Below are positions 1 to 8,325 of a DNA stretch of 64,000 nucleotides, piece by piece (the stretch's first letter is position 1; each line of letters starts with the position of its first letter). The notes under the pieces were generated by a model. It searched no databases. It was not told the origin of the DNA and was given only the letters and a program-made list of their open reading frames with translations. This DNA is from Pseudorhodobacter ferrugineus DSM 5888. GTDB taxonomy: Bacteria > Pseudomonadota > Alphaproteobacteria > Rhodobacterales > Rhodobacteraceae. The translations under genes and the position numbers were made by a program. The DNA is taken from contig NZ_ATVN01000003.1 of assembly GCF_000420745.1 (NCBI RefSeq), forward strand, positions 62,001 to 126,000. Direction: 5' to 3'.

Positions 1-2
1 GG

Positions 3-524
3 TTCCAAGACGCGCTGGCCGCCATTACGACCCTGACGACTGGCCCGCAAATCCTGATCGGCTCGTCGATGGGCGGCTGGATTGCCCTGCTTGTCGCCCT
101 CGCAATCCCTGACCGCATCGCGGGCCTCGTCGGCATCGCAGCCGCCCCCGATTTCACCGAAGACAGCATGTGGGCCAGCTTTACGCCGGCGCAAAAGGCC
201 GAACTGGCGCAGGGGCAGGTCGCCTTGCCCTCCGACTATTCTGATGACCCCTATATCATCACCAAGCGCCTGATCGACGAAGGGCGCACCCGCCTTGTCC
301 TGCGCACGCCCCTAAATTTGCCCTTCCCCGTCCGTCTGCTCCAAGGCACCGCCGACACGGATGTTTCCCCCGCTGTCGCCTTGCGTTTGATGGACCATGC
401 CCAAAGCCCCGATCTGCGCCTGACGCTGGTGAAGGACGCCGATCACCGCTTTTCCACGCCGGAATGCCTGTCCCTTATCACCGCCGCTACGGCCGATATC
501 CTTGCGAGAAGTGCCCATGCGTAG
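3..524 (+). CDS. alpha/beta hydrolase, 3' part (start before window)
   Basis: The frame is open from base 3, so the start codon lies upstream of the window; 173 residues are visible. The nucleophile elbow reads GSSMGGW with the serine codon at bases 66-68, and a late DADHRF segment supplies the likely catalytic histidine. These are hallmarks of the alpha/beta hydrolase fold, and the GSSMGGW form resembles small carboxylesterase/thioesterase-type members. It overlaps the next hydrolase gene by eight bases, so the two are probably co-transcribed. The substrate cannot be read from the sequence. Confidence 0.85.
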   Translation, partial: FQDALAAITTLTTGPQILIGSSMGGWIALLVALAIPDRIAGLVGIAAAPDFTEDSMWASFTPAQKAELAQGQVALPSDYSDDPYIITKRLIDEGRTRLVLRTPLNLPFPVRLLQGTADTDVSPAVALRLMDHAQSPDLRLTLVKDADHRFSTPECLSLITAATADILARSAHA

Positions 525-1497
525 TTTTGGAAAATTCATCGGGCGGGTGTTGCTCGGCCTTGTCGTCATCATCGGCCTGATCTTTGTCTTTGCGCCGAAA
601 GAGCCCGTAAACCGCAGCGCTGGCTTTGATGCAGGCACCCTTGGCGACGATCTTGACGCCTATCTCGCGAAATCCGAGTCGAAATTCACCGATATCGTCC
701 CTACCACTGAAAAAGAGATCATCTGGGCAGACGCAAAGGGTGCAAAGACCCCATTATCCGTCATCTATGTCCACGGATTTTCCGCGACGAAATTCGAAAT
801 TCGCCCCGTGCCCGACCAAGTCGCCGCGGCCTTGGGCGCAAACCTGTTCTACACCCGCCTTGCAGGCCACGGCCGCGGCACAGCGCCGATGGCTGAACCT
901 GATGCAGGCGATTGGATCACCGACCTGCGCGAGGCTCTGGCCATTGGACGCCGCTTGGGCGACCGCGTTTTGGTCATCTCTACCTCAACCGGTGGCACAT
1001 TGGCTGCCATCGCCGCCACCGACCCCGATATGGCCCGCGATGTCGCGGGCATGGTTTTTGTCTCGCCCAACCTTGGCATCGACAAAACCGCCTCGTTCAT
1101 CCTGAACCTGCCGCTCGTCCGCTACTGGGGCCCGGTTGTGGCAGGGCAGGAATGCAGCTTTGACACCCGCAACGCCGACCATCAACGCCTGTGGACCACC
1201 CGCTACCCCACCGTTTCCGCCATCCCGATGGAGGCGCTGGTCCAACACGCCCTGACGCTGGATTACACCAAGGCCATTGTGCCCGCGCTGTTCATCTATG
1301 CTCCGGATGACCGTGTGGTCCAACCCGCTGTGACGGCCGAAATCGCGGCCCAATGGGGCGCGGCAAGCGAAACCTATCACCCAACCCTGACGGATGCCGA
1401 TGACCCATATCATCACGTCATCGCGGGCGATATCATGAGCCCAAATCAAACCGCGCCCACCGTGACCCGCATCCTTGAATGGGCCAAAGGCTTGTAA
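517..1497 (+). CDS. membrane-anchored alpha/beta hydrolase
   Basis: This 326-residue protein starts with a basic tip and one hydrophobic helix (roughly residues 8-25), so it is probably anchored in the membrane with the hydrolase domain in the periplasm. An HGFSATKFE segment forms the oxyanion region, STSTGG is the nucleophile elbow (first glycine replaced by serine), APDDRVV carries the acid and YHHV the histidine. The ATG at 517 was chosen over an upstream TTG at 502 because it overlaps the previous stop compactly and begins the signal-anchor directly. It is likely an esterase or lipase-like enzyme of unknown substrate. Confidence 0.82.
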   Translation: MRSFGKFIGRVLLGLVVIIGLIFVFAPKEPVNRSAGFDAGTLGDDLDAYLAKSESKFTDIVPTTEKEIIWADAKGAKTPLSVIYVHGFSATKFEIRPVPDQVAAALGANLFYTRLAGHGRGTAPMAEPDAGDWITDLREALAIGRRLGDRVLVISTSTGGTLAAIAATDPDMARDVAGMVFVSPNLGIDKTASFILNLPLVRYWGPVVAGQECSFDTRNADHQRLWTTRYPTVSAIPMEALVQHALTLDYTKAIVPALFIYAPDDRVVQPAVTAEIAAQWGAASETYHPTLTDADDPYHHVIAGDIMSPNQTAPTVTRILEWAKGL

Positions 1498-1503
1498 ACA
1501 CAG

Positions 1504-2214
1504 ATGAATGACCCGCTTATCCTTGTCCCCGGCCTGATGTCCGATGCGCGGCTGTTCGGCCCGCAAATCGTGGATCTGTCGCGCGAACGGGCGGTTATGG
1601 TGGTCTTGCCGCATCCCGGGGCGACGATAGAGGATATGTCGGCCAATCTGCTTGCCGCAGCGCCCGCGCGCTTTGCCATTGCGGGGCTTGGTCTTGGCGC
1701 GCATGTGGCACTTGATGTGATGCGCCGCGATTTGGCCCGCGTGACCAAGGTGGCCTTCCTGTCCGCCGACCCCTTGGGCGAAACCCCCGAGGCTGCCGCC
1801 GCCCGCGAAAAACGCATGATCCTTGCGCGCACCGATCGTCTTGCACAGGCGATGGCCGCCGAACTGCCCGCCAACGCGCTTGCGCCCAGCTCAAACCGCG
1901 ATGAGATCATGACCTTGGTCGAAGACATGGCCTTTGCGATGGGCGAAGAGGTGTTCATCGCGCAGTCCCGCGCCCTTCAACGCCGCCGTGACCAGCAAAA
2001 AACCCTGCGCCGTGCTGCCATTCCAGCCCTTATCCTTGCCGGTGCCAAAGACGGGTTGGTGCCCGTGCGCAGGCAAAGCTTTATGGCCGAGCTTATGCCA
2101 ACGGCCCGCGTGCAAGTCATTGAAAACGCAGGTCACCTTTTGCCGTTAGAATGCCCCGAGGCTGTCAGCAAGGCGTTGATAAGCTTTTTCAACGGCCCGC
2201 TGATCCTGCGCTAA
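1504..2214 (+). CDS. alpha/beta hydrolase-fold protein lacking the serine nucleophile
   Basis: The 236-residue protein has the alpha/beta hydrolase layout: an N-terminal LVPGLMSD oxyanion region, a nucleophile-elbow position, an AGAKDGLVP acid loop and an ENAGHLLP histidine loop. The elbow reads GLGLG instead of G-x-S-x-G, so glycine (codon GGT, one base from AGT serine) sits where the nucleophile should be. Acid and histidine are kept. It starts seven bases after the previous hydrolase and is probably in the same transcript. It may be a non-catalytic member or use different chemistry; the fold call is firm, the activity unknown. Confidence 0.8.
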   Translation: MNDPLILVPGLMSDARLFGPQIVDLSRERAVMVVLPHPGATIEDMSANLLAAAPARFAIAGLGLGAHVALDVMRRDLARVTKVAFLSADPLGETPEAAAAREKRMILARTDRLAQAMAAELPANALAPSSNRDEIMTLVEDMAFAMGEEVFIAQSRALQRRRDQQKTLRRAAIPALILAGAKDGLVPVRRQSFMAELMPTARVQVIENAGHLLPLECPEAVSKALISFFNGPLILR

Positions 2215-2313
2215 AGCGTTTCGCGTTTTACTTGGATTATCTTGTATCTCATAACGCGTTGAAATCTTTGATTTCAGGCAGCTTTATGTGATTCAGGTTT
2301 AACGCGAAACGCT
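2215..2313. repeat. 13-bp inverted repeat enclosing a second hairpin
   Basis: AGCGTTTCGCGTT at 2215-2227 is matched by its exact complement AACGCGAAACGCT at 2301-2313, and weaker complementarity continues inwards. A smaller GAAATC/GATTTC hairpin lies between the arms around 2261-2276. The element directly follows the hydrolase stop codon and lies between converging genes. A half copy with the core AACGCGAAACGC occurs near 11099-11110, which points to a dispersed palindromic repeat rather than a plain terminator. It has no T-tract. Confidence 0.6.
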
Positions 2314-2336
2314 ATAAAGCAGCCCAATTTCGCAAG

Positions 2337-2365
2337 AAAAAGCCCCCGACATCGCTGCCAGGGGC
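2337..2365 (-). terminator. Rho-independent terminator of phaZ
   Basis: Read on the minus strand, GCCCCTG and CGGGGGC form a seven-pair stem with one G-U pair, followed by a run of five T. It lies 24 bases past the phaZ stop codon. Confidence 0.7.
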
Positions 2366-2388
2366 CAAATACACAGAAGGCCTAAACC

Positions 2389-3669
2389 TTAGGACGCGGC
2401 TTTCGCGGCCTTTGTCTTGACTGTTGCAGGCTCAATTTCACCCGAATTTGCATCAATAAACGCCAAGACCAACGGGCGAATGTTCAAGCGCCAGCTTTTA
2501 CCTGCGAAAATCCCGTAATGCCCTGCACCTGGCTCCAGATGGCTGGCTTTTTTGCTGTCGGGCAGGCCGGTACACAGGGCAAGTGCTGCCACGCACTGAC
2601 CTGGGGCGGAAATATCGTCCTTCTCGCCTTCAACCGTTTTCACGGCGACTCGGGTAATCGCGCCCATGTCGACCTTCTTGCCGGCCACCACGAATTCGTT
2701 TTTCGCAATCTCGCCGTTTTTGAAAATCCGCTCTACCGTGGACAAATAAAACTCGGCAGGCATATCCATTACGGCCAGATATTCATCATAAAACCGGTTA
2801 TGCGCATCGTGGTCCGACGCCTCGCCCCGTGCCACGCGCAAGATCTGCTCTTTGAAGGCTTTGCCATGCCGCTCGGCATTCATCGAAATAAAGCTCTGCA
2901 ACTGCAACAGGCCCGGATACACCATCCGCCCCGCACCCTTGTACATAAAGCCAACGCGCTGGATCGCTGTTTGCTCTAGCTGGCCCATCGTCACGCGGCG
3001 GCCAAAATCGGTCACATCGGTGGCGGCGGCGTCAGGGTCTACCGGCCCGCCGATCAAGGTCAGGCTGCGCGGCTGCGCGTCGGGGTCCTCGGCCGCCAGA
3101 TAGGCGGTCGCGGCCAAAGTCAAAGGTACGGGCTGGCACACGGCAATCACATGGGTGTCAGGCCCAAGTTCGCGCATGAAATCAACCAGATACAGCGTAT
3201 AATCTTCGATATCGAACTTGCCTGCCGATACCGGAATATCGCGCGCATTGTGCCAGTCGGTCACAAACACATCGCAGTCCGGCAGCAGGCTTGTCACGGT
3301 TGACCGCACCAATGTCGCGTAGTGTCCCGACATCGGGGCCACCAACAAAACACGGCGTTTCATCGGCGCGCGGCGGCGCACAAAAAACTGGATCAGGTTG
3401 CCAAACGGGCGCTCGACCACATTCTTTACATCGATCAAATGGTCCTGCCCGTCAGGCCCGGGAATCGACCGGATGCCCCAGTCAGGTTTGTCCACCATCC
3501 GCGCAAACGACCGTTCGGTCACTTCGCCCCAGGCGGCGGTCATTTTGACCATGGGGTTCATCGACAAGGCGAATGCAGGATACGACGCCATCGCCTTGGC
3601 CGTAGCACCCATCCACTCATTCGTGTTACGCATACTTTCCATCAGGTCGTAGGTCATCATATACTTCAT
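2389..3669 (-). CDS. phaZ: intracellular polyhydroxyalkanoate depolymerase
   Basis: PhaZ breaks down stored PHB granules in the cytoplasm to hydroxybutyrate units. The 426-residue length and the N-terminal MKYMMTYDLMES start match the intracellular depolymerase family of alphaproteobacteria. The nucleophile is the family's cysteine box (VCQP, Cys178), with a late GAGHYGIF segment supplying histidine. The gene is divergent from phaC across a 98-base gap that contains a PhaR-type operator, so storage and mobilisation may share control. It ends in a clear terminator. Identification is strong from length, motif and context. Confidence 0.95.
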   Translation of the reverse strand: MKYMMTYDLMESMRNTNEWMGATAKAMASYPAFALSMNPMVKMTAAWGEVTERSFARMVDKPDWGIRSIPGPDGQDHLIDVKNVVERPFGNLIQFFVRRRAPMKRRVLLVAPMSGHYATLVRSTVTSLLPDCDVFVTDWHNARDIPVSAGKFDIEDYTLYLVDFMRELGPDTHVIAVCQPVPLTLAATAYLAAEDPDAQPRSLTLIGGPVDPDAAATDVTDFGRRVTMGQLEQTAIQRVGFMYKGAGRMVYPGLLQLQSFISMNAERHGKAFKEQILRVARGEASDHDAHNRFYDEYLAVMDMPAEFYLSTVERIFKNGEIAKNEFVVAGKKVDMGAITRVAVKTVEGEKDDISAPGQCVAALALCTGLPDSKKASHLEPGAGHYGIFAGKSWRLNIRPLVLAFIDANSGEIEPATVKTKAAKAAS

Positions 3670-3732
3670 GTCAGCTCCAAGGCCTTCAGGGTTACGGCGC
3701 GTCGGTCGTGATTACGGAACACGGCCAATATG

Positions 3733-3743
3733 CTGCGTTGCAG
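3733..3743. promoter_or_regulatory. PhaR operator upstream of phaC
   Basis: CTGCGTTGCAG fits the CTGC-N3-GCAG pattern described for Rhodobacter-type PhaR binding. It lies 24 bases before the phaC start in the phaZ-phaC divergent gap. Matching elements precede phaP and phaR in this window. Confidence 0.7.
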
Positions 3744-3767
3744 CGAATATAGGGGGGGAATATTAAT

Positions 3768-5582
3768 ATGGCAACAACTCAGAATGAAGACGAGGCCCGC
3801 GTCGCACGTTTGACGGCCAATCTGGAAAAGGTTGAAAACCTGTCCAAACGCCTGACCGCCGCCCTTGCGCACCGCAAAGACGCCGATCCGGCGCTGTCGG
3901 GCCCAGGCCAAGACGTCTATATGAAGGCCGCGACGGCCTATGTCGCCGAGATGATGCAAAATCCCTCCAAACTTATCGAGAATCAGGTCAGCTATTGGGG
4001 CAAGACGCTGAAGCATTACGTTGATGCCCAGCATGTCCTGCTTAAGGGCGAAATTAAGGCCCCCGCAGATCCAACCCCAAAAGATCGTCGCTTTTCCAAT
4101 CCGTTGTGGGAAGAGCATCCGTTTTTTAACTATCTCAAGCAACAATATATGCTGAATTCGGAAATGATTTCGAACACTGTGGATGGTTTGGAACACATGG
4201 ACCCCGCCGATAAAAAGCGGGTCGAATATTTCACCCGTCAAATCGTCGATATGTTGGCCCCCACCAATTTCCTTGGCACCAACCCCGATGCCTTGGAACG
4301 CGCGGTCGCCACCGATGGCGAAAGCCTTGTGGCAGGCCTTGAAAACCTGGTCCGCGATATCGAGGCTAATCAGGGCGATCTACTGATCACGCTCGCCGAT
4401 AAACAAGCCTTCAAGGTCGGCGAAAACATCGCAACCACCCCCGGTTCGGTTGTGTACCGCAACAAGATGATGGAAATCATCCAATACAGCCCCACCACCG
4501 AAACCGTGCATGAGATTCCGCTGCTGATCTTTCCACCGTGGATCAACAAGTTCTACATTATGGATCTAAAGCCCCAAAACAGCCTGATCAAATGGGTGGT
4601 GGACCAAGGGTTCACGCTTTTTATCATCTCTTGGGTCAACCCCGATTACACCTATGCCGATGTCGGCATGGACGATTATATCCGCGACGGCTACCTGCGC
4701 GCGATGGCCGAGGCGCGGCGCATCTGCGGCACCAAACAGGTCAACGCTGTCGGCTATTGCATCGCGGGCACGACCCTCTCGCTTACCCTTGGCCATCTTG
4801 CCAAAGCGGGCGATGACACCGTTAAATCCGCCACTTTCTTCACCACCCTCACCGATTTTTCCGATCAAGGCGAGGTGGGCGTGTTCCTGTCGGATGATTT
4901 TATCGACGGCATCGAACGCCAAGTTGCCACCGATGGTATTCTAGATAAAACCTTCATGTCGCGCACATTCTCCTTCCTGCGCTCCAACGACCTGATCTAC
5001 CAACCCGCCATCAAAAGCTACATGATGGGCGAGGCGCCGCCCGCGTTCGATTTGCTGTTCTGGAACGGTGACGGCACCAACCTGCCCGCGAAAATGAGCA
5101 TCGAATACCTGCGCGGCTTGTGCCAAACCGACGGTCTTGCCCGTGGCGTGTTTCCAGTGTTTGGCGAACCCGTGCATCTGGCCGACATCAAAACCCCGAT
5201 CTGCGCCATCGCCTGCGAAACCGACCATATTGCGGCATGGAAAAGCAGCTTTAACGGCATCAAGCAATTCGGCAGCACCGACAAAACCTTTATCATGGCG
5301 CAATCCGGCCATATCGCAGGCATCATCAGCCCGCCCAGCAAGCAAAAATACGGCCATTACACCAATGACACCCCCATGACGACGCCTGAGTCGTTTTTGG
5401 AAGGGGCGACCTTCCACAAGGAAAGCTGGTGGCCGCGTTGGGGTGCTTGGTTGGCCAAACAATCCGGGGAAATGGTCCCCGCCCGTGCGCCGGGTGGATC
5501 AGAAAACCCGGTTTTGGCACCGGCCCCCGGCACCTATGTCGGCGCCACGCCACAGGAAAAGTCTGCCAGCGCAGAGGCTTAG
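3768..5582 (+). CDS. phaC: class I poly(3-hydroxyalkanoate) synthase
   Basis: PhaC polymerises (R)-3-hydroxybutyryl-CoA into PHB at the granule surface. The 604-residue length fits class I synthases. The lipase-like box GYCIAG carries the catalytic cysteine at residue 331; ETDH gives Asp486 and SGHIAG gives His515, matching the Cys-Asp-His triad spacing of the family. An N-terminal PhaC-type domain of roughly 110-280 residues precedes the alpha/beta hydrolase core. The ATG at 3768 follows a G-rich ribosome site (AGGGGGGGAA). phaP and phaR follow on the same strand. No key residue is missing. Confidence 0.97.
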   Translation: MATTQNEDEARVARLTANLEKVENLSKRLTAALAHRKDADPALSGPGQDVYMKAATAYVAEMMQNPSKLIENQVSYWGKTLKHYVDAQHVLLKGEIKAPADPTPKDRRFSNPLWEEHPFFNYLKQQYMLNSEMISNTVDGLEHMDPADKKRVEYFTRQIVDMLAPTNFLGTNPDALERAVATDGESLVAGLENLVRDIEANQGDLLITLADKQAFKVGENIATTPGSVVYRNKMMEIIQYSPTTETVHEIPLLIFPPWINKFYIMDLKPQNSLIKWVVDQGFTLFIISWVNPDYTYADVGMDDYIRDGYLRAMAEARRICGTKQVNAVGYCIAGTTLSLTLGHLAKAGDDTVKSATFFTTLTDFSDQGEVGVFLSDDFIDGIERQVATDGILDKTFMSRTFSFLRSNDLIYQPAIKSYMMGEAPPAFDLLFWNGDGTNLPAKMSIEYLRGLCQTDGLARGVFPVFGEPVHLADIKTPICAIACETDHIAAWKSSFNGIKQFGSTDKTFIMAQSGHIAGIISPPSKQKYGHYTNDTPMTTPESFLEGATFHKESWWPRWGAWLAKQSGEMVPARAPGGSENPVLAPAPGTYVGATPQEKSASAEA

Positions 5583-5598
5583 GTCTGACCCACTGATA

Positions 5599-5674
5599 TT
5601 GCAATGCAGCACTGACCCTAGGTCATGCTGCATTGCAGAAAAATCTTGCAATGCCGCACTGCAGCATGTATAAC
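5599..5674 (+). promoter_or_regulatory. phaP promoter with clustered PhaR operators
   Basis: A perfect CTGC-N3-GCAG site (CTGCATTGCAG, 5628-5638) is flanked by two copies of a related element, TTGCAATGCAGCACTG at 5599-5614 and TTGCAATGCCGCACTG at 5646-5661. The second copy overlaps a good promoter: TTGCAA at 5646-5651, a 17-base spacer and TATAAC at 5669-5674. Bound PhaR would cover the spacer, so binding should block phaP until PHB titrates PhaR away. That mechanism is known for PhaR-PhaP systems; its operation here is inferred. Confidence 0.72.
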
Positions 5675-5724
5675 TACTTCATCAAATAACCGCGGAACAG
5701 CTTCCGCCGAGATGGAGACTTAAA

Positions 5725-6174
5725 ATGACCAAGACCCCAGATATGACGAAAATGGTTCAGGACATGATGGCTGCTTTCCCAGTGGACAACGCTGCATTCC
5801 AAAACGCATTCAAAACCCAAGCTGCTATGGCCGAAAAAATGGCCAAAGTAACTTTGGAAGCGGCTGAAAAGTCGACCGAGATTTCCTCGAAGTGGGCAAA
5901 AGACACTATCGCCAAGGTTTCCGGCGTTGCAACTGCCAAGGCAGACGCTGCCGAGTACACCAAAGCTGCAACCGATTTTGCTTCGGCTGCGTCCGAAATG
6001 GCTGCTGAAAACATGGCTGCTTTCGCTGAAGTTGCGAAAAAAGTTCAGATGGAAACTGTTGAGCTGATGCTGGCTGCTGGCAAAGACGCAACCGAAGAAA
6101 CTTCGGCTGCTGTGAAAAAAGCAACTGCTGACGTTCAGGCTGCTGCGAAAAAAGTAGCTGCTGCTGCAAAGTAA
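5725..6174 (+). CDS. phaP: phasin, PHB granule-associated protein
   Basis: This 149-residue protein is rich in Ala, Lys and Glu, predicted to be helical, and ends in an AAKKVAAAAK tail, as phasins do. Phasins coat PHB granules and control their size and number. It sits between phaC and phaR, with its own PhaR-repressed promoter upstream and a strong terminator downstream. Its codon use is biased to a few codons (GCT, AAA, GAA), consistent with high expression. The start at 5725 follows a GAGATGGAGAC ribosome site. Confidence 0.93.
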   Translation: MTKTPDMTKMVQDMMAAFPVDNAAFQNAFKTQAAMAEKMAKVTLEAAEKSTEISSKWAKDTIAKVSGVATAKADAAEYTKAATDFASAASEMAAENMAAFAEVAKKVQMETVELMLAAGKDATEETSAAVKKATADVQAAAKKVAAAAK

Positions 6175-6289
6175 TAAAGCGGTTTGCGCGCAATCTGAAT
6201 AAGATTGTGTGCAAACCAAGACATGCGCCGAATTCGTTTTTGGCGATATGCGGCTGCGAACCGATCGCTCCCTGCTCAGGTTCTGCGCC

Positions 6290-6329
6290 AAGGGCGGGCT
6301 TCTTACGAAGCCCGCCCTTTTCTTTTTTT
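6290..6329 (+). terminator. Rho-independent terminator after phaP
   Basis: AAGGGCGGGCT (6290-6300) pairs with AGCCCGCCCTT (6309-6319) in an 11-bp stem with an eight-base loop, followed by a long T-rich tract. It separates the phasin transcript from phaR. Confidence 0.92.
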
Positions 6330-6349
6330 CTGCACTGCCCTAAGGTTTT

Positions 6350-6360
6350 CTGCACAGCAG
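6350..6360. promoter_or_regulatory. PhaR operator upstream of phaR (autoregulation)
   Basis: CTGCACAGCAG matches CTGC-N3-GCAG and abuts a TATATC hexamer that could be the -10 box. It lies 31 bases before the phaR start, suggesting that PhaR represses its own gene. Confidence 0.65.
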
Positions 6361-6391
6361 TATATCTGCGCAACAAACCAACGGGTGTACC

Positions 6392-6970
6392 ATGGCCGAA
6401 ACTGACAAGCCGCTGCTGATCAAGCGCTATGCAAGCCGGCGCCTTTATAATACCGAAACCTCGGATTATGTGACGCTCGAAGATATCTCTGGCTTTATCC
6501 GCAACGGGCGCGAGGTCCAGATCATTGATCTGAAATCCGGCGACGATCTGACGCGCCAATATCTTTTGCAAATCGTCGCCGAAAACGAAAGCAAGGGCCA
6601 AAGTGTTTTACCTACCAATGTGCTGAATGATCTGGTGCGCAGTTATGCCACGGGTGTCACATCCGTGGTGCCGCAGTTTTTATCCGCGTCCTTTGATATG
6701 CTGCGCGACAGCCAGTCTAAAATCGTGGAAAATCTTACCAAGGTGCCCAACCCGATGGCCGCAGTTCCGGGCTTTGATGCCATGCGCAAGCAGCAGGAAA
6801 TGTTCTTGAAATCCATCATGGGCGGTGTTCCCGGTTGGCCAGGGCCTGCGGGTGCCGACAAGCAAAATGAAGCGCCAGCCCAAGCCAAAGAAACCGCCGC
6901 AGAGCAGAATGAGCTGAACGAGATCAAGGCCCAATTGGCCGAGCTGCAAAAGAAGCTGTCCAAGCTCTGA
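6392..6970 (+). CDS. phaR: PHB synthesis repressor
   Basis: The 192-residue protein opens with the PhaR DNA-binding domain (KRYASRRLYNTETSDYVTLE, residues 11-30, extending to about 67), followed by the PHB-accumulation regulatory region and a Q/E/K-rich C terminus. In relatives PhaR binds DNA when PHB is scarce and is titrated onto growing granules, releasing phasin synthesis. Three CTGC-N3-GCAG operators in this window lie before phaC, phaP and phaR itself. The ATG at 6392 starts a typical MAETDKP N terminus. Confidence 0.95.
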   Translation: MAETDKPLLIKRYASRRLYNTETSDYVTLEDISGFIRNGREVQIIDLKSGDDLTRQYLLQIVAENESKGQSVLPTNVLNDLVRSYATGVTSVVPQFLSASFDMLRDSQSKIVENLTKVPNPMAAVPGFDAMRKQQEMFLKSIMGGVPGWPGPAGADKQNEAPAQAKETAAEQNELNEIKAQLAELQKKLSKL

Positions 6971-6978
6971 TCGGTGAC

Positions 6979-6997
6979 GATTTTTCGTTGAAAAATC
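6979..6997. terminator. A/T-rich hairpin between convergent phaR and oxidase genes
   Basis: GATTTTTC (6979-6986) and GAAAAATC (6990-6997) form an eight-pair stem with a three-base loop; a second TTTTC/GAAAA hairpin follows at about 7003-7015. It lies between converging genes and may act as a weak two-way terminator. There is no classical T-tract. Confidence 0.4.
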
Positions 6998-7041
6998 AGA
7001 GTTTTCGACGAAAATTCACGGCTGGCCGCGTCAATCTCAGA

Positions 7042-8325
7042 TCAGACACCCAGCCGGTCGCGCATCCCGTACCATGTCATCGCTGCCACCAGCAGCGGCC
7101 AGCGTAGCGCGGTGCCGCCGGGGAAACGCGGCTGGGGCAGGGCGGCCATCACATCAAACCCGCCCGCTTGCCCCTGCACCGCCTGTGCCATCAGCTTGCC
7201 CGCCAGGGTCGCCATCGCCACCCCGTGCCCGGAATAGCCCGAGGCCGAAAACACCCTTGGATGCGCCCGAAGAAAACACGGCATCCGGTTCATTGTAATC
7301 GCCAGCGTGCCGCCCCAAGCATAATCAATCTTGACGTCCCGCAATTGCGGATACACCTCAAGCATCGGTTTTCGAACGGTTTTCACCACATCGGGGAATT
7401 TGTAGCCATAGCTTTCGCCGCCGCCAAACAGCAACCGTTTGTCATCTGACAGGCGCCAGTAATTGACCACAAACTTGCTATCGGCCACCGCGATATTTTC
7501 CGCCAAAATCCCCGCCGCGCGGTCGCCCAAGGGTTCCGTCGCCACGATGAAATTGTTGATCGGCATCACCCGTGCAGCGACCTTGCGTTCCAGCCCGCTC
7601 AAGTACCCGTTGCCCGCCAAAATCACATGGTTGCAACTGACGCGGCCATGCGCGGTCAAAACCTCGCTGCGCAGATTGTGCTGGATGTGATGCACCTCGG
7701 ACCGTTCATAAATCCGCGCGCCTGCTGCCACCGCCGCTTGGGCAAGGCCAATCGCAAAGTTCAGTGGGTGCAAATGCCCTGCACCCTTGTCCAAATCGCC
7801 GCCCTTGAACGCCGCAGACCCGATCAACCCCTTGGGCAATGCCTCAATCTGGGTGTAATCATACTCGCGCGCCAATTTCTCGCGGTACGTCTCGGCATGG
7901 CGCACCTCTGCGTCCGAATAACACGCATGGGCCACGCCCGCATGAAACGGCAGCCCCATCTCCTTGGCCAAATCACGCACCAGCGACTTGGCTTCCTCGC
8001 CCATGTCCCACAGCTTGCGCGCCGTCTCACGCCCCGCCATTTTCTCCAGCGCGTCTTGCTCCAGCCGCTGGCCAGACCCGACCTGTCCGCCGTTGCGCCC
8101 CGACGCGCCAAAGCCCACCCGCTGCGCCTCGACCACCACGACATCCAGCCCTGCTCGCGCCAAATGCAGCGCCGCCGAAAGCCCAGTATACCCCGCGCCG
8201 ACAATGCAGACATCCGCACTGACCTGTCCCTTTAAGGGCGGAAAAGCGGCAATCTTGGTCGCCGTGGCCGCATAATAAGAGGCGGGGTATTCCCCCGCCT
8301 TATCGTTCACATGCAAAAGGTTCAT
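7042..8325 (-). CDS. puuB: FAD-dependent amine oxidase, PuuB type
   Basis: The protein of 427 residues has a Rossmann FAD motif (VGAGYTG, about residues 42-48) and the GRNGGQ segment typical of the gamma-glutamylputrescine oxidase group in the DAO family. Such enzymes oxidise a gamma-glutamylated amine to the aldehyde, releasing H2O2 and ammonia. The start at 8325 was chosen because it forms a four-base ATGA overlap with the upstream ligase stop; a start 30 bases earlier is possible. The adjacent glutamine-synthetase-like ligase supports an amine-glutamylation pathway. The exact amine is unknown. Confidence 0.8.
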   Translation of the reverse strand: MNLLHVNDKAGEYPASYYAATATKIAAFPPLKGQVSADVCIVGAGYTGLSAALHLARAGLDVVVVEAQRVGFGASGRNGGQVGSGQRLEQDALEKMAGRETARKLWDMGEEAKSLVRDLAKEMGLPFHAGVAHACYSDAEVRHAETYREKLAREYDYTQIEALPKGLIGSAAFKGGDLDKGAGHLHPLNFAIGLAQAAVAAGARIYERSEVHHIQHNLRSEVLTAHGRVSCNHVILAGNGYLSGLERKVAARVMPINNFIVATEPLGDRAAGILAENIAVADSKFVVNYWRLSDDKRLLFGGGESYGYKFPDVVKTVRKPMLEVYPQLRDVKIDYAWGGTLAITMNRMPCFLRAHPRVFSASGYSGHGVAMATLAGKLMAQAVQGQAGGFDVMAALPQPRFPGGTALRWPLLVAAMTWYGMRDRLGV

